Assembly (NCBI GenBank): GCA_022575985.1
Contig: JAKSXM010000007.1
Span: 18,602,501-18,666,500 of the forward strand
DNA: 64,000 nt
Direction of reading: 5' to 3'
DNA from: Anagrus nilaparvatae
Lineage: Eukaryota > Arthropoda > Insecta > Hymenoptera > Mymaridae
Both the position numbers and the translations under genes were made by a program. Under the pieces are notes generated by a model. It was not told the origin of the DNA. It did no database searches and saw only the letters and a program-made list of their open reading frames with translations. This document shows, piece after piece, positions 53,994 to 64,000 of the stretch. Every line of letters begins with the position of its first letter. The stretch's first letter is position 1.

Positions 53994-56205
53994 TATTCTA
54001 CATAAAAGTGGTCCACAGTGTGTTATTATATATAAAAATAAAAAAAAATATAAAAAATATTGTATAGTGTGAGTATGTTTTAAATGTTTTTAACTGTATA
54101 AATATGGTATATTGATATAGAACATACTAATAATTAAATTAAAAAAAACAGTGAGAATAAATTAAATTAGATTTAAAAAAAAAAACTAATAAAAAATTGT
54201 ATACCTCGCGCGTATACCTAAAAATTTATTATAAATATTAAAGAAAAAATAAGAAAAATATATTAGGTTTCGCATTTATTAAATAAAAAATAAAAAATTT
54301 AAAAAAAAATATTATATGTGTTATGATACTTAAAAAAAATAAATTTAAAAAATTTTATGCAATGCTCAGTAATTGTTGATAGTAAGTATTATTATATAAA
54401 TTAATCATATTATATATAAAAAAAAGGATAATTTTTAACACTAAATTATGATAAATGAACTGAATATAAAAAAAATTTTAATTAGTTTAATGAAATATAA
54501 AGACTTATGATAAAAGAAATGATTAAAATTAGATGACAAAAGTTTTTAAATAATTACAGTAAGAGACGAAAATCTATACTTTTTTTTTAAATTTCTCATA
54601 TATATGTATATGTGTATGATAGGAAGGAGCTTGTTTGTCAGAGTGGCTTTTTAAAAAATGGTGTTTAATAAATTGTTTTAATTATTATTTATTAGTACTA
54701 TAATAAAAATTATGCTATCACAGAAATGTTGCAACAAACGTCTCAGCTTCCTAAAATGTATTTTCAGAATTTTATTATTCGATTTTGGGCAATAATTTTT
54801 TATGGCTAATGAAGAACAATCGAAGGCAAGAAAAAATGTCTTAAATTATGTATTTTTTTTCTACTGATAAGATTCCAGAAATACTATTTTTTGAGGGCTA
54901 CTTTGATAAATAAGCTACAATCTCACTTATAATTCATTTTAATTTATATAAAAAAAATAAAAAAGAAAAAATTCTATAGAAAAAAAGTGTCATAAATATT
55001 GTAAATATCAATTAAAAAAAAATGCATGTTCAAAAAAAAAAGAAAAAAAAATAATCACAACAAAACAAATGAAGAAGTAAAATTTTACTATAATTTTTAA
55101 AAATTATTTTATTTTAAATATATATTAATATTTATTTTAATTACAATTAAAAAAAAAATTGATTAAAGAAGAATACTTTGTTTGATAAAATAATAATTTT
55201 ATGGGTAATTAAACAATTATTTATTTATTATTGTATAATGTTGGACAACGAATAAAATAAAATTTTAAAAAATATAAATTTAAAAAGTATAATTTACACC
55301 CTCAACGTATTGTATATTTTAGTCATTTATATCGAATTCTGGATCTTATAATACGATATTTAATTGGACAAAAAAAAATTTTGCACACGCAAACTGTAAG
55401 TTTGCTTGTATTAATATGTATTTTAGTAACATCCCTGGGAATAGATTTTAAAGTGAATCTTTTTTTTTTACTTTTTTATTTTCATCAGTGAAATTTAAAT
55501 AAATTTTATTTTATCTTACATATTTGATCGATTTTTTGTCAATATTGTATTGAAATACTTTAGTAATTTACTTTTATAAAAAATTTTTGCAAAAAAAAAA
55601 TTTTTTTTTAGAATATTTGTATTGTATTTTGTTAAGGGAAATTCTGATTTGAAATTTATGATCAATTTTTTATACATCAGCGATCTAACTGTCTTGGTTT
55701 ATGAGGTTTCTTATGCACGGTATTATTTAGGACCCTCAGTTACTTAAAAAAACCCCCACGTACTTAACACCTTTAAATTTGTAAAAATACCTCCTTTTAT
55801 GAATGATTCTACATAGCAAGTTTTGATCAATTATACGTTTTTAAAGTCACTACTTTTGAAATGCTGCACACGAAAATTCTCCTAACACTCTTAAATAAGC
55901 AAAAACAGACCTTATAAGAGGAGATTTTACTATTTTGTTTATTAATTTAAGAGTGTTTTCATAATTTTTCGTTTACAGTAACCCAAAACTCGTTATAAAT
56001 GACTCATAAAACGTATAGTGGGTCAAAATTTATCATGATGAAAGAAAATTGTAAAATCACCCCTACGAGAAGGGGTTTGGAATGTATTTTGCTGATTGAA
56101 GAGTGTTCCCGAAATTTCTACGAGTAAATCACGAGTTTTTTAATAGACAATTTTCCTGCTTGGTTTCCCGTGATCTGACTGGGGTATTAGAGAATAAGAA
56201 TGAAT
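53994..56205. other. Long AT-rich intergenic stretch
   Basis: Extremely AT-rich. 55860-56120 has faint similarity to the 141-bp family (CACTCTTAAATAAGCAAAAA, CAGTAACCCAAAACTCG). No gene seen. Confidence 0.35.
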
Positions 56206-56345
56206 TTTAACATGGAACATGTTCATAGGTAGGATGCCTGAAAAAGTCTCTCTCAGAGGGGGGGTCGAAAATTGTCGATTTTAGAGGGGTGGATCAAATA
56301 TTGATTGATCGTTATTGGGGGGTCACATGAACTTAGAATATTTTC
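56206..56345 (+). repeat. Dispersed repeat copy (pairs with 46880-46995)
   Basis: Contains TTAACATGGAACATGTTCAT, GCCTGAAAAAGTCTCTCTC, a run of G, and GGTCACATGAACTTAGAATA. See 46880-46995 for the matching copy. Confidence 0.6.
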
Positions 56346-56513
56346 AATTTATTGATTTCTAGGGACCCAAAAATACTAGACTTAAGGACTTCTAGGGGCC
56401 CTATAATGTTTCTAGTAATTAGTGATAATTTCAACATTTCTAGTATTAGCAATAGTAGTTTTTTTTAATTGTTTTAAAGTTTACCTGAAAAGTAATAAAA
56501 CTCCTCAAATCAG

Positions 56514-56785
56514 CTAAGTAGAGCTGTTGTACACAGGTAAATTTTTTCCATTGAACTTTTGTCGAGGCATGGAATCGTAACAAGCTTTCTTTGACAGTAG
56601 CATTACTTTGGAAACAAGTTTTTCCGCGTCTTCCTTACATCCTACTCTAAGGGGTTTCTCCAGAATTGTCCCTTGTCCTGTCGTTAAGACTTGTATAAAT
56701 CGTTCCTTATTTAATTTATTAAGATTCCAGCCTCTTCGTTTGGACCTGTGCGCCCCATCAGGGAGTACGACAGTATAGTAGTAGT
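56514..56785 (-). pseudogene. Non-LTR retrotransposon ORF2 fragment (R1/LOA/I-like)
   Basis: The minus strand is open for about 90 codons and locally less AT-rich than its surroundings. It reads YTVVLPDGAHRSKRRGWNLN, then KLNKERFIQVL, GCKEDAEKLVSKVML, SKKACYDSMPR and KNLPVYN before TAG (56514-56516). Known: R1/LOA/I-clade ORF2 proteins have an RGWxxxKLNxxxF ... ACxxSMPR ... PVYWWN linker between endonuclease and reverse transcriptase. The frame breaks where WWN should follow. This is family recognition from memory, not a search. Confidence 0.65.
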
Positions 56786-57030
56786 TTTAATAAGGAATAT
56801 ATTATTGTAAGTAATAATTAGGGAGTGTATGTTACAACGAGGATGTTAAAACTATTATAAGTGAACAGTTTCCATGCTCGTAGGTTGTGTGAACACACAA
56901 ACCAGTAATTGTTTAGGCACTGACAGTGAGAATAATTTCAGATAGGACTGATTTGAAAACTTAAAATAATTTAACTTGATTATTGGTTTTATCGCCAATT
57001 TTGATTTTTCTGCATTATTTTAAGGAATTC
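56786..57030. other. Short spacer
   Basis: Nothing recognised beyond mixed AT sequence. Confidence 0.4.
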
Positions 57031-57110
57031 ATCGACCTTATTGGGCAAAATTAAATAAAAGATCTTTTATTTATTTATTTATTTATTTAATTTTGCCCAA
57101 TAAGATCGAT
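57031..57110. repeat. 80-bp hairpin with (TTTA)n, possible head-to-head LINE tails
   Basis: ATCGACCTTATTGGGCAAAA followed by TTAAATAAAAGATC is mirrored by (TTTA)n, AATTTTGCCCAATAAGATCGAT. A (TAAA)n tail after TTGGGCAAAATT looks like a LINE 3' end, so two tails facing each other may explain it. Confidence 0.65.
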
Positions 57111-58386
57111 AAATTAAAATAAAATAATTTAGTTTTAAGGAAGTAAGAATAAACTTCATTTTTACAAATTTTAAGATTAAGGGCAATATTTTTTGATTAA
57201 TTTTTTTTATTGAAATATGATAAGGAAAAATAAAAAACAAGCAAAACTAAAATTAATTTATATTGTACAATATCATTTAGCTTGCTACATTTTATTTTTA
57301 TGATTATTAATCATAATTTAAAAGAAAATAAAAAAAATAATTTAAAAATTAATATTTTACAATAAATATATAGCAGGTTCACAATCTCTTGGTCATTTTT
57401 TTTACAAATATACTCATGTTATATCATACACATGCAAGATTCGAATGAAGGGAAAAAAAATAATATTTAGCCTGGGGTACGAGTGTCGTCCTCGAAGACT
57501 CTTCGCAATTTAAATTACAGTCTAAAATGCGAGCCAATAACAGGGATAAGAAAAAAAAAGTACGTGTTATTAGAGCTAGCAGCTCAACCTAATTATGCAT
57601 GAAATCTTTCGCAAAAAAAAAGGGTTATAACTTTGTATTACCCAATCAGAAACTTCGAAAGAAAGAGAGTAAGATAAAAAATAAAGAGAGAATTTTTGGT
57701 TCAGTTAATTTTTTTCTTTAATTTCTTATAAAACTTTTGGACATAAGAAGCATCAGAGACTGAAATCATGAAACTGATTTTAAACTTTTTACATTAAATA
57801 AAGACAAAAAAAAAGTATTAAAAAATAACACGACACGACACTGTTTAATGAAAAGCACTTACCAGATGTTACCTGATTTTGTAAAAAACCAAATTTTTTA
57901 TACACTGGGTACATAAATTAATTTATTCCATTTTAACACGATCATTTTAAAACATTTGATTTTCAAAAAAAAAAATTGTGACTTCAATAACTAATTATAT
58001 AATCAATGAATAAAATTAATTATAAACAATTTTTCTTTTTACAAAAAAGATAAAACTATATAAACTATTATTTTGGCCAAAAGTTTACAAGAGTTCTAGT
58101 GTGAAAATAAAATTTCGAATTCTCTATAATAGGGAATTATAAATTTTATGGTTTTTTATTTTTTTTGCAAAATATGAGCAAAACTACTGAATTTATAACA
58201 AAAATAATTATTTTTATTTTTTACTTTTTATATTTTTTTTTATCTTTGTTCATTTTTAAATTTATATATGCTATATGTTATTTTCACTTTATTAAAAATT
58301 TTAATTAACTTTATTCAAATCTTAAATCAAATCAAATTATTTTTTTTATTATTTTATTATAATTTTTGTAATATGAATATTGTAAT
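57111..58386. other. AT-rich spacer
   Basis: No gene recognised. A slightly GC-richer patch (57470-57540, GAGTGTCGTCCTCGAAGACTC) has a short palindromic core only. Confidence 0.4.
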
Positions 58387-58480
58387 ATGCACTCTTACTT
58401 AAAACTGTATCACATGCGCATCGGCCATGCCTGCGCTATAATATCTTCTTAAATAAAATAAAATAAAAATACAAATAAAT
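58387..58480 (+). mobile_element. LINE/SINE 3' tail
   Basis: TGTATCACATGCGCATCGGC, CATGCCTGCGCTA and then (TAAA)-rich repeats. It parallels 32211-32275, so both are 3' ends of one retroelement family. Confidence 0.5.
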
Positions 58481-58648
58481 AAAATATCTCCTTAAATCTG
58501 ACACTCTCATTAATTACCAAAAATAATTGTATAAGATGTACGAAATTTACTGCAGCTTTCAAATGATCATTAGATTTTAACCGCACAGTAATAATTAAAC
58601 ATTTTTTTTACTAAGTTCTAAAAAAAATTGTTACTGTATCATTTTTAA

Positions 58649-59586
58649 CCCTTAGCAGTACGGGTGCCTTCCGAAAACGTTAGAGCACGGGGGGGTCTAG
58701 CGGACCCCAGCGACTTTGTAAGTCTATAACTCCTTCAAAATTAACTTCTTTTTTTTTATTTAGAACGCAGAAGAGTTCAATTATGCGATTATAAAATAAA
58801 AAACTGAAAATTGTTAGCCTGTTTAAGATATTAAAAAAAGAAAATTTCTTGTCATTATAAAAAGGGAGATTTTTTTAAATAGCAATAAAATTGGTTTAAA
58901 AAATTATAAACAACTTTTTAACCACTAAACGGGAAATGCCAAAGGGTAAACTTTAAAGAAATTTAAGTAAGAAATTTCAAATTAAAAAAAAACATGAATT
59001 CTTCCCTTGAATTAAAATGACACCTTTTTGTAAATTTATATATGCATAATTTTTTTAATTAAAATACTTTTTTTATTTTAAAAATACAAAAAATAAATGA
59101 TAAATTAATTCCACAAATATTGAAACACATTTTTATCATATTTTTTATAACCTTAAGTGTATAATTTCCATGACCATTGCATTTTCTAAACTTTATGCAT
59201 TGAATTTTCGATTTTCTCGCCAAATAGGTTTTGGGCAATATTTGCAATGTTTAAATTATTTAAAGAATATTCTTTTATTGAATTTTTATAAAACATTGAT
59301 TTATCAATCAGATAATTTAAAAATATTTACAAAATTACAATTTTTTTAAAGCAAAAAATATTACGTAACTACACGGGGGGGGTCTAGCGGACCCCAAAAA
59401 AATTTTTCAAAGCGCATGCAACCAATACACGAAAAGTTCTGGGGCTTTTATAGTTGTAGATGAGTAATACAACTACCAAAATGAATTACCAAACATATAC
59501 AGAAAGTGCCATTATAGATTTAGGATAATGCCACGTTTTTTAAAACTACCATGGGGTCCGCTGGACCCCACCCGTGCTTCTAAGGG
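58649..59586. mobile_element. 938-bp piggyBac-type MITE flanked by TTAA
   Basis: Ends CCCTTAGCAGTACGGGTG and (reverse complement) CCCTTAGAAGCACGGGTG are flanked by TTAA at 58645-58648 and 59587-59590. TTAA duplication with a CCC start is the piggyBac signature (known). Inside each end lies GGGGTCTAGCGGACCCC or the mirror GGGGTCCGCTGGACCCC. The 62-codon minus-strand frame (59059-59247) has several Cys residues but does not match transposase convincingly. Probably a non-autonomous derivative. Confidence 0.88.
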
Positions 59587-59830
59587 TTAATGTAATTTTG
59601 TTTGCATACACTATAAAAAATAATAAAATTTTAAGAAGTTAATATTAACTTCGTACCCATTAAGTCCCCGAAAGTGAATAATCCCTTGATTCAAGTTAAC
59701 GGGGTTAAATCAATGCATCCCAACCTTGAGTCAGCTGACGTATATTTGTTAAAATAGCTGTCTTTTAGACTCAGGTCAACTTAATATTAGGCTGAATCCG
59801 GTAACTATATATTTGACTTATACGTATTAG

Positions 59831-61116
59831 TTATAACTCCCTGAAATTTCTATCATCTCCTCGAATACCTTCGGGATGAAAATGGACCGTACGAGGGAAA
59901 ACTGATATCCTGGAGGAAAAATTTTTAATTTTTCATTCAAAACAATTTTCCAATTTTCCAAGATGGCGGACCAAAAAACATGAAAATAGAAACTTTCTAC
60001 ATTACCTGGGGGTTTTCGAGGTAGACAAAAACGTTTCTATTAATGAAAATTTTTATTTTTTTTCCCCAGCATATTTTCCAATTTTCCAATATGGCGGACC
60101 AAAAAACATTTCAGAATAAGCTTTTTACATTGCCAGGGGGTTTTCGAGGTCGAGAAAAATGTTTTTATGAATGAAAATTTTAATATTTTTGCCCCAGCAT
60201 ATTTTCCAATTTTCCAATATGGCGGACCAAAAAACATTTCAGAATAAGCTTTTTACATTGTCAGGGGGTTTTCGAGGTCGAGAAAAACGTTTTTACGAAT
60301 GAAAATTGGAATTTTTTTGCCCCAGCATATTTTCCAATTTTCCAATATGGCGGACCAAAAAACATTTTAGAAGAAGCTTTTTACATTGCCAAAGGGTTTT
60401 GAGGTCGAGAAAATCGTTTGTATGAAGTTTTTATTTACATGTTTTTTGGTCCGCCATCTTGAATAATTTGGAAAATATGCTGGGACAAAAAAATTAAAAT
60501 TTTCATTTATAAATAGTATATTACGACCCATGGCCAGAAAAATAAAGAATGGCCCAGGGTCGTATACGATTTTTCTGCATCAGTGGCAAGAAAACACGTC
60601 TTTGCCGGACGCGCAGCGGCCGGGAATTAATACGTGCTTTCTGGCCGCTGACCAGAAAAACGTTTTTCTCGACCCCGAAAACCCACAGGTAATGTAGAAA
60701 GTTTTTATTTTCATGTTTTTTGGTCCGCCATCTTGGAAAATTAAATTTGCTGGGGCAAAAAAATTAAAATTTTCATTAATAGAAACGTTTTTCTTGACCT
60801 CGAAAACCCCCAGGTAATGTAGAAAAGTTCTATTTTCATGTTTTTTGGCCCGCCATCTTGGAAAATTGGAAAATATGCTGGAGCAAAAAAATTGAAATTT
60901 TCATTAATAGAAACGGTTTTCTCGACCCCGAAAACCCCTAGGTAATGTAGAAAGTTTCTATTTTCATGTTTTTTGGTCCGCCATATTGGAAAATTGGAAA
61001 ATTGTTTAGGATGCAAAATTAAAAATTTCGCTTCCAGGATATCAGTTTTCCCTCATACGGTCCATTTTCATCCCGAAGGTATTCGAGGAGATGACAGAAA
61101 TTTCAGGGAGTTATAA
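59831..61116. repeat. 1.29-kb foldback of 128-bp units
   Basis: Tips TTATAACTCCCTGAAATTTC are mirrored at 61097-61116. The marker ATGGCGGACC falls at 59963, 60091, 60219 and 60347 (exact 128-bp steps) and, inverted, CCAT ends at 60457, 60731, 60856 and 60984. The 274-bp gap on the inverted side is explained by the 148-bp nested copy at 60513-60660. The open frames at 60040-60237 and 60741-61016 are repeat artefacts. Confidence 0.9.
60513..60660. mobile_element. 148-bp dispersed element, internally deleted copy
   Basis: Same ends as 47858-48078 (ATAGTATATTACGACCC ... GCTGACCAGAAAA), but it lacks the inner hairpin part between GAATG and CCCAGGGTCG and has a short extra CCGGGAATT. It is inserted into one 128-bp unit of the surrounding foldback. 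Confidence 0.75.
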
Positions 61117-61479
61117 CTCCCTAAATCAGGGAGTATATTATATTTACGGGTTGGTACTATATTTTTTTTTATGTCTAAGATAAGCTTGAATTTATTTCAA
61201 TGTTATATTTGGATATAACAAATTCGAATTAGCCTAAATTAGCCCTATTACATTTTTTGTATCAAGCTAATATTTTGCTGAAAGAAGCTTTCTTTCAATT
61301 GAATCACGGGATCTCCCGTCAAGTCACTGTTTAAGTTGATTCAAGTAAATATTCGCTTCGCCGTATTTACCTTCGCGCTTAGGTTGCGTCAACTTCGCAT
61401 AGCTTGGCAATACTCTATATTTTTCATAGTGTATATTTTTTAGTGATCTTTTTCAATTTTTTTTCTTATTTAATTTTAG

Positions 61480-61604
61480 AGGCTGTTTATGCTGGATGTA
61501 CTCAAGATAATATAGACTATTCATTTGTAAAACCAAATACTGAAACTCAAACACAGCACCAACATACACTTACGGGATTGATTATATTAATGAAAATTGA
61601 ATAA
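61480..61604 (+). CDS. Possible terminal exon of another gene
   Basis: A good acceptor (TTTTCTTATTTAATTTTAG ending at 61479) precedes 41 codons reading EAVYAGCTQDNIDYSFVKPN and on to TAA 61602-61604. AATAAA overlaps the stop (61600-61605). The coding sequence looks compositionally protein-like. No upstream partner exon was found between 51 kb and 61 kb, and the peptide resembles nothing I know, so it may be chance. Confidence 0.3.
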
Positions 61605-62859
61605 ACTTCGATATTTAAAATATTGTAAGAATTATTGTAAATTCAAAGTTTATTTCTGTATTTATAATATTCAAAATACATTTCTCTTGCGAGAAACGTT
61701 GCCCGTATAACTATATTTATAATTTTTATTTTTATTTACTCTCCTTAATTGATATCATAATTTGTTAAAAAATAAATACCCTAATAAAAAAATATTTTTT
61801 GCCCTCCCGGTCGTAAAACTCCTGCGTAAAGAATTTTCTGAACTCGTTCTACGCCTAGGGGGGCAAAAAATAGTGTAAGCACCATGGGCGAAATACTTTA
61901 GACACGAGCGTGAACACAAATCACTCGTGTCCGGCTTCGCCGAGCACTCGTGCTAGCACTCTAATCTGACAGAGTAGACTTAAAATGCTCCAAATCTAAA
62001 TGATTTGAAAGCTAATGCTGAATCAGATAATTTTGTTTAGATGTACTTTTTCCAAAAATCCTAGTAAAAATATTTGATTTTGAAAGTTATCAATTTTCGA
62101 GTAATTTATTTTTTACAAATTCAAGAAATTTAAAAATTTTTAATGCATTCATTATAATATGAGTAATTTTTAATAAAATATCAGAAATTTTGAAATATTT
62201 TCTTTTTACTATAATTACACTCTACCAACAAATTTTACAAAATTTATAAAATTATTTTTACAAGAATTAAACATCCTAATTGAGCTAAAAATATTAAAAA
62301 TTAATATTTAATAACAGCCTTTTATTAACGTATGTTAATATGAATAAATTTTGGAGCATATAGATTGTACATCAAAAATTTTATATATATTTAAAGATAA
62401 AGACCACGGGCAAAAGTATTTTGATTCAGTATTTAGATATATTTATGGGTACAAAAATTTATATGCGTACATTAATAAAAAAAAATAATATAAAAAATCG
62501 CATCTAACATATTAAAGGCTTTTTGAAAACGTTGTGGCATGCTCTCATTACGCGTCGTGTTGGCATGCAGGAGAGAACAAAAATCTCCAAGGCGAACATC
62601 ACAAGTCGAGTTTAAATTTATTTTATAAGTAGAAGGAGAAGAAAATATATGGTCAATTCTTTTTCTACTTGGACATTTACTACTTTTTTAAAAATTGGTT
62701 CAATATTGAAGGATGGTTGTTTTTAATTTTAGTTATTAAATGCTAGTAAGCTTTTCTCTAGTTCAAAAGATTGCAAATAACTGAAATGTAAAGAAAATTA
62801 AAAAATTTTTGTCGCTCGATTTAGGATATGCTAGCCGTGGTACAGTAGCAGTGGTAAAA
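61605..62859. other. AT-rich stretch with a dispersed repeat
   Basis: 61799-61960 is the better preserved copy of the repeat also at 52918-53070 (includes TAGTGTAAGCACCATGGGCG and CACTCGTGTCCGGCTTCGCC). 62769-62810 resembles 43508-43545. No gene seen. Confidence 0.45.
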
Positions 62860-62984
62860 AATTTTTTTTCACTTTATTTACGATTTGCAATTATTTAAGC
62901 AAGGAAAAAAATTCCACTAGCCGTAAGTGGAATTCCACCACAAGCGAAATTCCGCTAACTAAAAGCGGATTATTTTTCAGTGTG
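62860..62984. mobile_element. MITE-like dispersed repeat
   Basis: The reverse complement reads CACTGAAAAATAATCCGCTT, then GCGGAATTTCGCTTGTGGTG and TTGCTTAAATAATTGCAAAT. A copy is at 43453-43545. Internal short palindromes (CCACTAGCCGTAAGTGG) are present. The ends are not fully defined. Confidence 0.5.
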
Positions 62985-63095
62985 GGCATTATATAATAGG
63001 TTAAAATGCTGTAAATTAAACAAAAAAATAAAAATTAAAAAAAATTTTTTTTTTTAGAATTTTTTATTTTTTGCAAAAATAGAACCATTCTGGTT

Positions 63096-63537
63096 TTAAG
63101 AGCATTCCGTGTGCTCTACTATACGTCGATAATCTGGTAAGAATTTAGTAAAAAAACCGCTGATTTGCTTTCCAATTTCCTCTTACAGGAAGTTTTGTTT
63201 TTCAATAATCTCGAGCGCGCAACTATTATTTTTTGGAAAATTAATAATTTTTCGCAAATATTAGAAAATAAAGTAAAGAGGTTTTCTGACAAGCATTTTT
63301 GCAGAACGCGCGCAAGTTAAAAGTTGAACTTTATTTTCTGACATTTGCAAAAAAATTTCAATTTTCCAAAAAAATAATAGTTGCGCGCTCGAGATTATTG
63401 AAAAACAAAACTTCCTGTAAGAGGAAATTTTGATCCAACGTTTTCCCGCTGAGAAAACTTGGAAAGCAAAACAGGGGTTTTTTTACTAAAACTTACCAGA
63501 TTACCGACGTATAGTAGAGCACACGGAATGCTCTTAA
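63096..63537. repeat. 442-bp foldback with TTAA at both tips
   Basis: The left tip TTAAGAGCATTCCGTGTGCT is mirrored exactly at the right tip. CTCGAGCGCGCAACTATTAT and AACTTTATTTTCTxACAT-type blocks also pair. TTAA could be a target duplication with GAGCATTCCG ends, or simply part of the repeat. A minus-strand frame over the right arm (63395-63676) is not supported. Confidence 0.85.
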
Positions 63538-64000
63538 TGCGATAATTTCTTTCGAAGTTTTTCAAATAATTAAAGTTTTTTTTTAATAAATTGGGAATTT
63601 TAAAACTCAAGTTACTATTATGATAGGAATCGCATGTCGTAAATAAAAAAGTTAACAGGGCAACATTGATACCCACCGCTCTTAAGGTTCTAATCTGGTC
63701 ACTATTGAGGTAGCGTCTTACTAAAAAATGACAACTAAAAAAAAAATTAGAAGCTTACTTGGTTATTTTGAAATCATTATTTGGCTCTCCTTGCTTCAAT
63801 TGTTAGTAAAAAAAGAGTCGATGAGTTGAGTTTTAAAAGAATAAGCCATATATGTTTATAAGAACAAGAAGAAAGGACCAAAAAGACTTGTTATTCAAGA
63901 GTAAAGGAGAAAGGGAACTAGTTCAGAGCAAAGAAAATGATAGAAAGAACCCTCGAGGTAAAAAAACTTTAATATTTTAGCCTCAGCAAAATCATACTAC
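63538..64000. other. End of window
   Basis: AT-rich; nothing recognised. Confidence 0.4.

Larger units (their letters stand above)
59609..61431. mobile_element. TA-flanked outer element enclosing a foldback
   Basis: CACTATAAAAAATA at the left and TATTTTTCATAGTG at the right are inverted, each bordered by TA (59607-59608, 61432-61433). The outer arms are short and diverge quickly. Inside sits the foldback 59831-61116. CACTAT resembles the CACTG start of the MITE at 10409, so a related Tc1/mariner-type group is possible. Confidence 0.5.

Noticed and set aside
59059..59247. Cys-containing 62-codon frame as a piggyBac C-terminal finger
   Set aside because: Cys spacing does not fit the known Cys-rich domain well enough and no catalytic part is present.
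60040..61016. Small open frames at 60040-60237 and 60741-61016
   Set aside because: They lie in the 128-bp foldback units and repeat the same peptide.

Overview
The window is very AT-rich eukaryotic DNA. GT-AG introns, A/T-ending codons, an arthropod-style initiator motif and the mix of transposon families (hAT, piggyBac-type TTAA elements, Tc1/mariner-type MITEs, Penelope-like and R1/LOA/I-like retroelement pieces) point to an arthropod, most likely an insect. No species is claimed, and no bacterial or viral gene layout is present.

One gene dominates. On the + strand I can join ten coding exons between about 655 and 50959 with matching splice phases. Five 5' exons encode a long, low-complexity Ser/Thr/Arg/His-rich region that looks disordered. 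A sixth encodes an acidic linker. Exon 7 encodes a PDZ domain and the start of a first PH domain, exon 8 the end of that PH domain, and exons 9-10 a second PH domain and the stop codon. The product (at least about 938 residues; its N-terminus lies upstream of the window) looks like a membrane-associated PDZ-PH-PH scaffold. I do not recognise a specific named orthologue. A separate ATG exon at 22883-23039, inside the 23.6-kb intron 6, ends in the same splice phase as exon 6. It could give a 390-residue isoform holding only PDZ-PH-PH.

The rest is introns and 3' flank, loaded with mobile-element debris. Long inverted-repeat (foldback) structures are the striking theme: 2693-7055 (arms of about 0.88 kb around a 25-bp minisatellite present in both orientations and a Penelope-like GIY-YIG fragment), 17456-17629, 18460-19166 (nearly perfect palindrome), 19672-20210, 21522-22061, 27201-27629, 27630-29294 (141-bp tandem units, five on one arm and three on the other), 35310-37070 (split by a 1.24-kb hAT element with a perfect 8-bp target duplication), 40858-42036, 59831-61116 (128-bp units) and 63096-63537. 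Other elements are a TTAA-flanked Kolobok-like relic (24382-25547), a TTAA-flanked piggyBac-type MITE (58649-59586), TA-flanked MITEs (10409-10756, 49349-49816, outer ends of 59609-61431), an R1/LOA-like ORF2 relic (56514-56785, minus strand) and a C2H2 zinc-finger relic (about 42139-42253, minus strand).

Downstream of the stop at 50959 comes an AT-rich 3' flank with polyadenylation signals near 51145, then repeats. One possible terminal exon of another + strand gene lies at 61480-61604. Because most foldbacks lie in introns of the PDZ-PH-PH gene, its pre-mRNA should contain many long hairpins. That is the most interesting general property of the window.
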